NCBI GenBank assembly: GCA_020844525.1 | Contig: JAJGAH010000129.1 | Location: 1 to 7,060, forward strand | Source of the DNA: Eubacterium sp. | GTDB lineage: Bacteria > Bacillota > Clostridia > Lachnospirales > Lachnospiraceae | DNA length: 7,060 nt | Reading direction: 5' to 3' | In this document: positions 1 through 5,660 of the stretch, in pieces | Numbering within the stretch: position 1 is the stretch's first letter | Layout of the letters: the number at the start of each line of letters is the position of its first letter | Position numbers and translations under genes: made by a program | The notes under the pieces: model-generated | What the model was told of the DNA's origin: nothing | What the model saw: only the letters and a program-made list of their open reading frames with translations | Database searches by the model: none

Positions 1-136
1 CAGGCTGTATAAAGTCAGTCTGCAGCACAGGAAATTTCCAGCACACAAAGCATATGCAGGGATGGGGAGATGGATAATCAGAGGTGCAAGGTACGAGGCG
101 ACGCTTTGTTAATGCTATATTGCAGGAGAGATTTGC

Positions 137-649
137 ATGGAGAAATTTCTTAAAATCGGCGCGATAACGACAACCCATGGCGTACGCGGGGAATTAAAGG
201 TTTATCCGACCACAGACGATCCGCAGCGCTTTCTGGATCTGCAGGAAGTAATCCTTACAAATGGCAATAAATCCGAAACCCATGAAATTCTTGCGGTAAA
301 GTTTTTCAAAAACATGGTCATTCTGAAGCTGGAAGGAATTTCCTCCATGAATGACGCTGAAGGGTACCGGTCCTGGGATGTTCTGATCCCGCGTGAGCAG
401 GGTGTGCCGCTTGGAGAAAATGAGTACTATACGGCTGATGTCATTGGAATGACGGTCAGAACGGAGGATGGAGAGGTCCTGGGGACGCTGAAGGATGTGA
501 TTGAAACCGGGGCCAATGATGTCTATGCTGTTCAGACTGAGGCGTATGGTGAGGTGTTGATTCCGGCCATCAAACCGTGTATCATGAAAGTTGATGTGGA
601 GGAGGGTGAAATGATCGTACACCTGCTTCCCGGTCTGATCGGAAAGTAA
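137..649 (+). CDS. rimM: Ribosome maturation factor RimM
   Basis: RimM is a cytoplasmic assembly factor that binds ribosomal protein S19 and helps mature the 3' (head) domain of 16S rRNA in the 30S subunit. The 170-residue length is normal for the family. The N-terminal RimM barrel opens with IGAITTTHGVRGELKV (residues 7-22), the family signature. A linker with EYYTADVIG (about 96-104) leads into the C-terminal PRC-barrel, with TGANDVY (124-130), LIPAI (141-145) and the terminal LLPGL (163-167). The ATG is supported by AGGAGAG at 124-130, six bases upstream. In Bacillota it is normally followed directly by trmD; here another gene intervenes. No terminator is visible after it, so read-through into the next gene is likely. 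The upstream partners usually found here (rpsP and the KH-domain gene) are not seen in the 136 bases present. Confidence 0.97.
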   Translation: MEKFLKIGAITTTHGVRGELKVYPTTDDPQRFLDLQEVILTNGNKSETHEILAVKFFKNMVILKLEGISSMNDAEGYRSWDVLIPREQGVPLGENEYYTADVIGMTVRTEDGEVLGTLKDVIETGANDVYAVQTEAYGEVLIPAIKPCIMKVDVEEGEMIVHLLPGLIGK

Positions 650-734
650 TATCGTGGAGTGTGACAGTCCATCTGCACTGTATCTTGGTCTGAGGATCGG
701 CGGTATGTTTGGAACAGGGCGGGGTGCTAAGAAC

Positions 735-754
735 AGAGAGGTATATGCAAATTG
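735..754 (+). promoter_or_regulatory. Ribosome binding site with TTG start for the zinc-ribbon gene
   Basis: AGAGAGG at 735-741 lies 10 bases before TTG at 752. The next in-frame ATG, at 782, would remove the first CxxC pair of the zinc ribbon, so the TTG is the better start. Confidence 0.65.
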
Positions 755-1951
755 AAAAAATGTGTACATTGCGGTGCGGACATGCCTGATGACGCAAAAG
801 CCTGCAGCAACTGCGGTTGGCCGGCGGAAGACTGGCAGGAGCACGCTGCAGGGAGCAAGGCTGCAGACTCGTCAGGATCAGATACAGCAGACCAGTCCGT
901 GCCAGTTACATCGGGATCAGATGCGGCAGACCGGCCAGCGCCAGTTACATCGGGATCAGATGCGGCAGACCGGACAGGATCAGATGCAGCGGACAGCAGG
1001 ATGTATCCGGAATCATCGGACAACGGAGATCAGAACCGGAAGGATGATCAGCCGGAAAGGATGCCATGGGATGTTCTCCCGGATCAGCATGCACAGGGGG
1101 AGCAGTCCGCTGAAAATAAAACGGATCATTCATCTGTTGGGACTGAATCGGACCAGCCAAAGGAAAAGTTTGATATTCCCTGGGACCCCGAAGAGGCGGA
1201 CCGTGAGAAGGCAAGAGCGAAGAAAGCGTCAGATACAGCCAATGTAGAAAACGGTGGTCAAGGTGTTCATGGAGAAAATGGCTCCGCACAGAATCAGAAC
1301 CAGGGAAATACGGATTCCTCTGAGCAGGCAACGGGATACTGGTTCCAGGGAAAGTGGCATCCGCTGACAGACCTTGATTCCGGGACACAGGAAAAAAATC
1401 CGGGAGACAGCGGAAGCAGCGACAATCATGGGAATGGCTGGAGCAGCTGGAACACGCAGAATGGGCCTGTATTCCGGGACGGCTCCTATGACCGTGGGAA
1501 CGATCAGGGTTATAACCGTGGAAATAACGGCGGTCTGTATTACAACTGGAACAATCCGTCTGGCAGTTCGTTCGGCGGGCAGGGATATCCGCCAAGAACC
1601 AATAATTTTGCGGTTGCAGCCATTACGATGGCGGTGATCTCTGTTTTTCTGAACAGCCTGTATTGTATACCGTCTGTGCTGGGTATTGTGTTTGCGGTGA
1701 TGGCACTGCAGCAGATGAAGAAAAATCCCGGCCAGTATAAGGGCAGAGAAATGGCGATAGCCGCTCTGGTCATCAGCATTGTGCTGCTGGTTATATATGT
1801 GATTATATTTATCAAGGTAGCAATGCTGATGCAGGACCCTGCGTTTATGCAGCAGATCGAAAATTATCTGAAACAGCTGCAGGGAGGATCGGTTTCTTCC
1901 TCTTCGTCCACTGTCCCGACGCAGGTGGCATCCATCTTCCGTTTCAGGTAA
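752..1951 (+). CDS. Zinc-ribbon membrane protein with long low-complexity linker (DUF4190-like C-terminus)
   Basis: Function unknown. The 399-residue protein begins with a zinc ribbon of the CxxC-x10-CxxC type (C4, C7, C18, C21; CVHCG and CSNCGW). Residues 24-280 are a hydrophilic, probably disordered linker rich in Asp, Ser, Gly, Asn and Gln. The linker contains a 13-residue repeat (SGSDAADRPAPVT type, about 42-82), two PWD motifs (105-107 and 143-145), GYWFQGKWHPL (195-205) and a Gly/Asn/Tyr-rich stretch (about 244-280). The C-terminal part has hydrophobic segments at about 286-319 and 334-357 separated by QQMKKNPGQYKGREMAIA. That layout resembles DUF4190-type small membrane domains, which often pair with a zinc ribbon. 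A Ser-rich tail follows. There is no signal peptide, so the zinc ribbon and linker probably face the cytoplasm. It sits between rimM and trmD and may be co-transcribed with them. The CDS is well supported; any role in translation is a guess from position. Confidence 0.85.
   Translation: MKKCVHCGADMPDDAKACSNCGWPAEDWQEHAAGSKAADSSGSDTADQSVPVTSGSDAADRPAPVTSGSDAADRTGSDAADSRMYPESSDNGDQNRKDDQPERMPWDVLPDQHAQGEQSAENKTDHSSVGTESDQPKEKFDIPWDPEEADREKARAKKASDTANVENGGQGVHGENGSAQNQNQGNTDSSEQATGYWFQGKWHPLTDLDSGTQEKNPGDSGSSDNHGNGWSSWNTQNGPVFRDGSYDRGNDQGYNRGNNGGLYYNWNNPSGSSFGGQGYPPRTNNFAVAAITMAVISVFLNSLYCIPSVLGIVFAVMALQQMKKNPGQYKGREMAIAALVISIVLLVIYVIIFIKVAMLMQDPAFMQQIENYLKQLQGGSVSSSSSTVPTQVASIFRFR
875..996 (+). 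repeat. 39-bp in-frame tandem repeat in the zinc-ribbon gene
   Basis: The phrase GGATCAGAT recurs at 875, 914, 953 and 977. The first two units are 39 bp, the third is shortened to 24 bp and the fourth is partial. The stretches at 901-934 and 940-973 are identical over 34 bases. All units keep the reading frame (13 codons each, encoding SGSDxAD plus a Pro/Val/Thr part), so copy number could change without breaking the protein. Confidence 0.9.
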
Positions 1952-1984
1952 TCATGATGAAACGGAGTGGCTGTCGGCGTTTTT

Positions 1985-1999
1985 GAGGTATCTGTTTTG
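1985..1999 (+). promoter_or_regulatory. Ribosome binding site and TTG start of trmD
   Basis: GAGGT at 1985-1989 is 7 bases before TTG at 1997, which gives the family-typical N-terminus MNFYVLTLFPEM. An in-frame GTG at 1967 would add ten residues that the family lacks. Its nearest purine run (CGGAG, 1963-1967) overlaps the start itself, so it is disfavoured. Confidence 0.75.
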
Positions 2000-3133
2000 A
2001 ACTTTTATGTACTGACATTGTTTCCGGAGATGATACAGAATGTTGTCGGCACCAGTATCACGGGCCGTGCCGTTAAGAAAGGCAGCATCTCCGTGGAAAC
2101 CGTGAATATTCGTGATTTTTCCACGAGAAAGACCATGCGGGTGGATGATTATCCCTATGGCGGCGGAGCCGGCATGGTGATGGAGCCTGAGCCGGTTTTC
2201 CGTGCGGTACAGTCTGTAGAAGAAAAAATCGGAAGAAAACCGCGGGTGGTGTACATGACACCGCAGGCGAGGGTCCTGGACCAGACCATGGTAGAGTCTC
2301 TGGCGACAGAGGATGATCTGATTATTCTGTGTGGTCATTACGAGGGTATTGATGAGAGGGTCCTGCAGGAAACCGTAACAGATTATATCTCGATCGGAGA
2401 CTATGTGCTGACAGGCGGAGAGCTTGGGGCCTGCGTCCTGATTGATGCCGTTTCCCGTTTTGTTCCCGGCGTTTTGTCTAATGAGGAATCCTCGCAGTTT
2501 GAATCTCTGCAGGACAATCTGCTGGAATATCCTCAGTATACCCGTCCTGAGGTATGGCATGGCAGACCGGTTCCGCCTGTGCTGCTCTCCGGCGACCACA
2601 GGAGGATCGAGGACTGGCGTCATGAGGAATCTCTGCAGCGCACCAGGGAACGCAGACCAGACCTGCTCAGAAACAGTTATCAGGTTGTCTGCCTTACCTA
2701 CGGAGGGGAAGAAACTGCAGAGCGGGGAAGACTTCTGACGGAGCGCCTGTCCCGTTATGGCAGCTACATGGATTACAATCGAAGGAAGCTGCAGAAGACC
2801 AGATTCCGGATGCGGCCCGGTAATCTGCTCCTGCTGGTTATGCCGGGGACCTGCGGGCAGGATGACCGGGATCTGGAAAAGCCGGATACAGGAGAAAATG
2901 CTTCCGGGTATGATCCGGCGGTGCGTTTTGAGGAACGCTTCCGGGGACTTTACGGTGAGGACACACCCGCTGTTCTCTGTGGAAATGAGCAGGAGATGCA
3001 GGAGGCGGAAGCATTCCTTCAGGGGCGGGGATTTCAGGTGATTGGTCACGTCACGGAAGCAGCCTTTTGTGATGAGGAACTGCTTCAGAAAACTGCGCTG
3101 AAGATCCGCGAAAAAATCTTGCATTTCAGATAA
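1997..3133 (+). CDS. trmD: tRNA (guanine-N1)-methyltransferase TrmD with a C-terminal extension
   Basis: TrmD methylates N1 of G37 next to the anticodon, using S-adenosylmethionine, and so prevents +1 frameshifting. It acts as a dimer in the cytoplasm with a trefoil-knot SPOUT fold. Visible family motifs are LTLFPEM (7-12), DDYPYGGGAGM (50-60), CGHYEGIDERV (112-122), SIGDYVLTGGEL (132-143), R154, YTRPEVW (181-187), LLSGDH (196-201) and WRHEESLQRTRERRPDLL (207-224). With the TTG start, numbering matches the E. coli enzyme without gaps through about residue 187. Position 169, the proposed catalytic Asp in E. coli and Haemophilus, is Glu here, and GGELPA reads GGELGA. The normal family length is about 240-255 residues; this protein has 378. 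Residues 225-378 follow RRPDLL without a stop and match no domain I recognise. They contain a strand-like segment (NLLLLVMPG, 276-284) and a predicted helix-strand end. The promoter for rplS appears to overlap its last codons. Confidence 0.95.
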   Translation: MNFYVLTLFPEMIQNVVGTSITGRAVKKGSISVETVNIRDFSTRKTMRVDDYPYGGGAGMVMEPEPVFRAVQSVEEKIGRKPRVVYMTPQARVLDQTMVESLATEDDLIILCGHYEGIDERVLQETVTDYISIGDYVLTGGELGACVLIDAVSRFVPGVLSNEESSQFESLQDNLLEYPQYTRPEVWHGRPVPPVLLSGDHRRIEDWRHEESLQRTRERRPDLLRNSYQVVCLTYGGEETAERGRLLTERLSRYGSYMDYNRRKLQKTRFRMRPGNLLLLVMPGTCGQDDRDLEKPDTGENASGYDPAVRFEERFRGLYGEDTPAVLCGNEQEMQEAEAFLQGRGFQVIGHVTEAAFCDEELLQKTALKIREKILHFR

Positions 3134-3147
3134 GCATAGTGTATACT
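3119..3147 (+). promoter_or_regulatory. Candidate promoter for rplS inside the 3' end of trmD
   Basis: TTGCAT (3119-3124) and TATACT (3142-3147) are separated by 17 bases. The -10 box matches the sigma-A consensus at five of six positions and the -35 only at TTG. Transcription would start near 3154, just ahead of the leader hairpin of rplS. This is a prediction by eye. Confidence 0.45.
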
Positions 3148-3155
3148 ACTTAAGT

Positions 3156-3200
3156 CTGCGGGCAGGAAAGAAGGCCCCGGATGATGGTCCGCTGTCACGT
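3156..3200 (+). promoter_or_regulatory. Possible L19 (rplS) ribosomal-protein leader
   Basis: The 118-nt gap between trmD and rplS contains GCGGGC (3158-3163), which can pair over six positions (one G-U) with GTCCGC (3187-3192). An alternative small hairpin, CGGA (3178-3181) with TCCG (3188-3191), uses the same 3' strand, so two mutually exclusive folds are possible. Bacillota carry a known cis-regulatory L19 leader at this place (Rfam L19_leader), through which L19 is thought to control its own synthesis. The match to that family is inferred from position, the hairpin and the GGTCCGCTGT stretch; I have not aligned it to the model. Confidence 0.45.
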
Positions 3201-3251
3201 TTATCGGTGGTATGAACATCCATTTTGCATATATTTTAAGGAGAGATAGAA

Positions 3252-3599
3252 ATGAACGAGATTATTCAGAAGATCGAAGAAGCACAGCTGAAGAAGGAAG
3301 TTCCGGAGTTCCGTGTTGGAGATACCGTAAAAGTATACGGAAAGATCAAAGAGGGAAACCGTGAGAGAATTCAGGTTTTTGAAGGCGTTGTTCTGAAGAA
3401 GCAGGGCGGAAGCAACCGCGCTACATTCACCGTCAGAAAGACCTCCAATGGTATCGGTGTAGAGAAGACATGGCCGCTGCATTCTCCGCTTGTTGAGAAG
3501 GTTGAGGTTGTTCGTCAGGGTAAGGTAAGACGTGCAAAGCTGAATTACCTCAGAAATCGTTCCGGTAAGGCTGCGAAGGTCAAAGCACTGGTTAAATAA
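3252..3599 (+). CDS. rplS: 50S ribosomal protein L19
   Basis: L19 is a large-subunit protein lying at the 30S-50S interface. The 115-residue length and the sequence are canonical: the N-terminal helix [26 protein letters not shown] (1-26), then [20 protein letters not shown] (28-47), the [22 protein letters not shown] block (58-79) and the basic end [20 protein letters not shown] (92-111). AAGGAG at 3238-3243 gives an excellent ribosome binding site 8 bases before the ATG. The gene is framed by its own candidate promoter and leader upstream and a strong terminator just after the stop, so it can be expressed as an independent unit. Confidence 0.98.
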   Translation: MNEIIQKIEEAQLKKEVPEFRVGDTVKVYGKIKEGNRERIQVFEGVVLKKQGGSNRATFTVRKTSNGIGVEKTWPLHSPLVEKVEVVRQGKVRRAKLNYLRNRSGKAAKVKALVK

Positions 3600-3616
3600 T
3601 CCATTTCGAACATGCA

Positions 3617-3646
3617 GGGAGGTCTCACAACGGGACCTCCCTTTTT
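3617..3646 (+). terminator. Intrinsic terminator of rplS
   Basis: A 10-bp stem (3617-3626 with 3632-3641, one T-G pair) closes a five-base ACAAC loop and is followed directly by TTTTT (3642-3646). It begins 17 bases after the rplS stop codon. Its T-tract coincides with the left inverted repeat of the repeat block that follows. Confidence 0.93.
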
Positions 3647-3658
3647 ACTGTATAAGCT
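3641..3658. repeat. Left inverted repeat of the block
   Basis: The 18-base sequence CTTTTTACTGTATAAGCT is inverted at the end of every unit: AGCTTATGCAGTAAAAAG (3817-3834), a variant at 3990-4007 and AGTTTATACAGTAAAAAG (4054-4071), each with a single mismatch. Confidence 0.85.
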
Positions 3659-3662
3659 CCTC

Positions 3663-3845
3663 GAAAACCCAGCAAGGCCCGACACACGCGAAGCGTGTGA
3701 AAGGGACCGGCTGGGCTTTCGAGGGCAACAGGTATGAGCACGGGTCACGCGAAGCGGGACGAAAAGTGCGAATACCTGTAGGATTGCGGGAGCTGCGAAG
3801 CAGCGGAGCAATCCGAAGCTTATGCAGTAAAAAGGAAAATTCTAT
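3663..3845. repeat. Repeat unit 1
   Basis: This unit has three structured parts. A hairpin of 13 of 14 pairs (3660-3673 with 3710-3723) encloses the perfect stem CACACGC-GAA-GCGTGTG (3684-3700). The second part pairs CAGGTAT (3729-3735) with ATACCTG (3772-3778), then GCAC (3738-3741) with GTGC (3766-3769), and an inner CGC-GAA-GCG (3748-3756). The third pairs GGATTGC (3781-3787) with GCAATCC (3808-3814) around GCTGC-GAA-GCAGC (3792-3804). It ends in AGCTTATGCAGTAAAAAG. Confidence 0.85.
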
Positions 3846-4018
3846 GAAAACGCAGGCTCGTCGCACGCGAAGCGCGCGTAAGAGACTGGATATGCTTTCG
3901 AAGGCAACAGGTATGAGCATGAAGCTCGGTAGAGCGGAATGCGAATACCTGTAGGATTGCGGAAGGTGCGCAGCACCGAAGCAATCCGTAGCTTATCCAG
4001 TAAAAAGGATAATTCTAT
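3846..4018. repeat. Repeat unit 2
   Basis: A second copy 173-179 bases downstream of unit 1. The same pairings are kept: CAGGTAT (3908-3914) with ATACCTG (3945-3951), GCAT (3917-3920) with ATGC (3939-3942), GCTC-GGTA-GAGC (3924-3935), and GGATTGC (3954-3960) with GCAATCC (3981-3987) around GGTGC-GCA-GCACC (3965-3977). Relative to unit 1, one C-G pair became T-A and another became G-C, both compensated. The first hairpin is weaker than in unit 1. Confidence 0.85.
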
Positions 4019-4072
4019 GAAAACGCAGGCTCGTCGCACGCGAAGCAATCCGCAGTTTATACAGTAAAAAGG
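4019..4072. repeat. Truncated repeat unit 3
   Basis: The copy starts like unit 2 (GAAAACGCAGGCTCG) but jumps at CGAAGCAATCCG (4041-4052) straight to the unit end with AGTTTATACAGTAAAAAG. About 120 bases of the middle are missing. The shared CGAAGCAATCC also occurs in unit 2 (3977-3987), which suggests the deletion arose by recombination between short homologies. Confidence 0.8.
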
Positions 4073-4105
4073 AAAGCCTGCGGCACAGACAGGAGGTATA
4101 AAACC

Positions 4106-4963
4106 ATGGAGATTCAGTGGTATCCGGGTCACATGACCAAAGCCAGGCGACAGATGCAGGAGGACCTGAAGCTGATCGACATCATCATCGAGCTGATCGA
4201 CGCGAGAACTCCCTGCTCCGGAAGAAATCCGGATATCATGTCTATGGGTGCGCAGAAAGCCCGGCTGATTGTCCTGAACAAAGCGGATCTGGCAGATGAA
4301 AGAAAAAACAGACTGTGGATGAATTATTATCAGGCACAGGGTGCCCAGGTCCTCCTTGCTGATTCCAGAAACAGGGCGACGCTGAAGCAGGTGCAGCCTC
4401 TGATTCGCGAAGCCTGCAGAGAAAAGATAGAGAGAGACCGCCGCAGAGGCATCCGGAACCGCACGATCAAGGCGATGGTTGCCGGTATTCCGAATGTGGG
4501 AAAATCCACCTTTATCAATTCCATTGCGGGAAGGGCTTCCGCAAAAACAGGAAACAGGCCTGGCGTTACAAAGGGAAAGCAGTGGATACACCTGAGCAGG
4601 GAACTCGACCTTCTGGATACACCGGGTATTCTCTGGCCCCGTTTTGATGACCCTCAGGCAGGAATCCGCCTTGCGATGATCGGCTCGGTCAGTGATGAAG
4701 TTGTACAGACAGAGGAGCTCTCGCTGGAGCTGATCCGTTTTCTGGAAAGGGAATATCCGGGTCTTCTGGAAGAACGTTATCATGTTGCTGAATCAGAGGA
4801 TCCGGTAAAGGTGCTCGGAGATATCGCAGTCAGCAGGAATGCACTGACACAGGGCAGCGGAATTTCTTATGAAAAAGCAGCAGGGATACTGCTGGACGAA
4901 TTCCGGCGGGGTGTAATCGGAAGAATTACGCTTGAAGTGCCGGATGGGGGAGACGCGCAATGA
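4106..4963 (+). CDS. rbgA: Ribosome biogenesis GTPase RbgA (YlqF)
   Basis: RbgA is a GTPase needed for a late step of 50S subunit assembly, promoting correct placement of late ribosomal proteins such as L16. The 285-residue length fits. It is circularly permuted: G4 NKAD (58-61) comes before G1 GIPNVGKST (127-135), G2 GVTKG (153-157) and G3 DTPG (171-174). The N-terminus MEIQWYPGHMTKARR carries His9, the residue linked to GTP hydrolysis in the B. subtilis protein. The C-terminal helical domain (about 195-275) is the usual RNA-binding part. AGGAGGT at 4091-4097 is 8 bases before the ATG. It lies beyond the rplS terminator, so it needs its own promoter or read-through; no convincing promoter was found in the repeat block. 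Its stop overlaps the rnhB start. Confidence 0.97.
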   Translation: MEIQWYPGHMTKARRQMQEDLKLIDIIIELIDARTPCSGRNPDIMSMGAQKARLIVLNKADLADERKNRLWMNYYQAQGAQVLLADSRNRATLKQVQPLIREACREKIERDRRRGIRNRTIKAMVAGIPNVGKSTFINSIAGRASAKTGNRPGVTKGKQWIHLSRELDLLDTPGILWPRFDDPQAGIRLAMIGSVSDEVVQTEELSLELIRFLEREYPGLLEERYHVAESEDPVKVLGDIAVSRNALTQGSGISYEKAAGILLDEFRRGVIGRITLEVPDGGDAQ

Positions 4964-5640
4964 CTAAAAGAGAAGAGGCCGAGCACAGACGGGAAGAGAA
5001 GCTGCAGAAAGAGATGGCCCGGGTGGAAGCACTCTGCGAATTCGAGAAGAAATATCCGGATTGTGTCTTTATCTGTGGCATCGACGAGGTTGGCAGAGGG
5101 CCGCTCGCAGGGCCGGTGATGGCCGGCGCCGTGATTTTGCCCAAAGACCTGCGAATTCCGTATATCAATGATTCCAAGAAGCTCACGGAGAAAAGGAGAG
5201 AGGTGCTCTTTGATGTGATATCCAGAGAGGCGGTTGCGGTTGGAATCGGGGCGGATCCGCCGGAGCGTATTGACGAGATCAATATTCTCCAGGCAACCTA
5301 TGAGGCGATGCGTGAGGCCGTGTCGAAACTGAAGGTGAATCCGGACCTGCTTCTGGTGGATGCCGTACATATACCGGACATTGGTGTAAAGCAGGTCTCG
5401 ATCATCAAGGGAGATGCAAAGAGCCAGAGTATTGCTGCTGCAAGCATTATGGCGAAGGTGACCAGGGACCATCTGATGGTGGAGTATGACCGGAGATTTC
5501 CAGAGTACCACTTTGCAAAAAACAAGGGTTACGGGACGGCTGAGCACATCGCTGCACTGAAGGAATACGGTCCCTGTCCGATACACAGAAGAAGCTTTAT
5601 CGGGCACTTTGTGGATGCAGGCAGATCCATGCATGCGTGA
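4960..5640 (+). CDS. rnhB: Ribonuclease HII
   Basis: RNase HII cuts the RNA strand of RNA-DNA hybrids and removes single ribonucleotides misincorporated in DNA. In the 226-residue protein the metal-binding residues are visible: D42 and E43 in GIDEVGRGPLAGPV (40-53), D134 in LLLVDAV (130-136) and D170 in SIMAKVTRDHLM (162-173). G45-R46-G47 forms the family GRG motif. NDSKKL (70-75) and the NKGYGT (188-193) and HRRSF (209-213) motifs are also present. Residues 1-35 form a charged, probably helical extension before the catalytic core, seen in many Bacillota homologues. The ATG overlaps the rbgA stop (ATGA) and GGGGGAG (4946-4952) sits 7 bases upstream, so translation is probably coupled to rbgA. 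Confidence 0.97.
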   Translation: MTKREEAEHRREEKLQKEMARVEALCEFEKKYPDCVFICGIDEVGRGPLAGPVMAGAVILPKDLRIPYINDSKKLTEKRREVLFDVISREAVAVGIGADPPERIDEINILQATYEAMREAVSKLKVNPDLLLVDAVHIPDIGVKQVSIIKGDAKSQSIAAASIMAKVTRDHLMVEYDRRFPEYHFAKNKGYGTAEHIAALKEYGPCPIHRRSFIGHFVDAGRSMHA

Positions 5641-5660
5641 ACCATTATAACTGGCTGTGC

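Larger units (their letters stand above)
3641..4072. repeat. Structured tandem repeat block between rplS and rbgA (MITE-like or RNA repeat)
   Basis: This block fills most of the 506-bp gap between rplS and rbgA. It contains two near-complete copies of a ~173-183 bp unit and one truncated copy. The left edge, 3641-3658, is the reverse complement (17 of 18) of 3817-3834, 3990-4007 and 4054-4071, so each unit end matches the inverted left edge. Each full unit folds into several consecutive hairpins. Paired bases change together between copies at two positions, which favours selection on a fold. No transposase or credible protein is encoded. It could be a non-autonomous mobile repeat, a REP-like family or a structured transcript. 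The repeat is directly seen; its nature is inferred. Confidence 0.85.

Noticed and set aside
1..112. Open frame ending in TAA at 110-112, possible tail of the KH-domain gene that often precedes rimM
   Set aside because: The 36 codons show no KH-domain or other recognisable motif, so this is treated as spacer.
113..121. TGCTATATT, an extended -10-like sequence before rimM
   Set aside because: There is no -35 at the right spacing, and transcription would start inside the rimM ribosome binding site.
1967..1999. GTG at 1967 as the trmD start
   Set aside because: It adds ten residues not in the family and lacks a spaced ribosome binding site; TTG 1997 fits both tests.
1952..3124. 390-codon minus-strand frame opposite trmD
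   Set aside because: It mirrors the strongly conserved trmD coding strand and has no recognisable motif or ribosome binding site; it is a shadow frame.
3645..3954. Frames on both strands across the repeat block (85-91 codons)
   Set aside because: They consist of hairpin repeat sequence, shift frame between copies and resemble no protein; the low stop density follows from the palindromes.
4058..4063. TATACA as a -10 box for rbgA
   Set aside because: No -35-like sequence lies 16-18 bases upstream, and the hexamer is part of the inverted repeat found at each unit end.
3641..4072. CRISPR array
   Set aside because: The units are far too long (about 173-183 bp), lack short identical repeats with unique spacers, and have no cas genes nearby.
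4407..4413. Another GCGAAGC within rbgA
   Set aside because: It is in conserved coding sequence with no flanking repeat, so it is probably chance.
3842..4783. 313-codon minus-strand frame across the repeats and rbgA
   Set aside because: It is half antisense to rbgA and half repeat sequence, with no start context.
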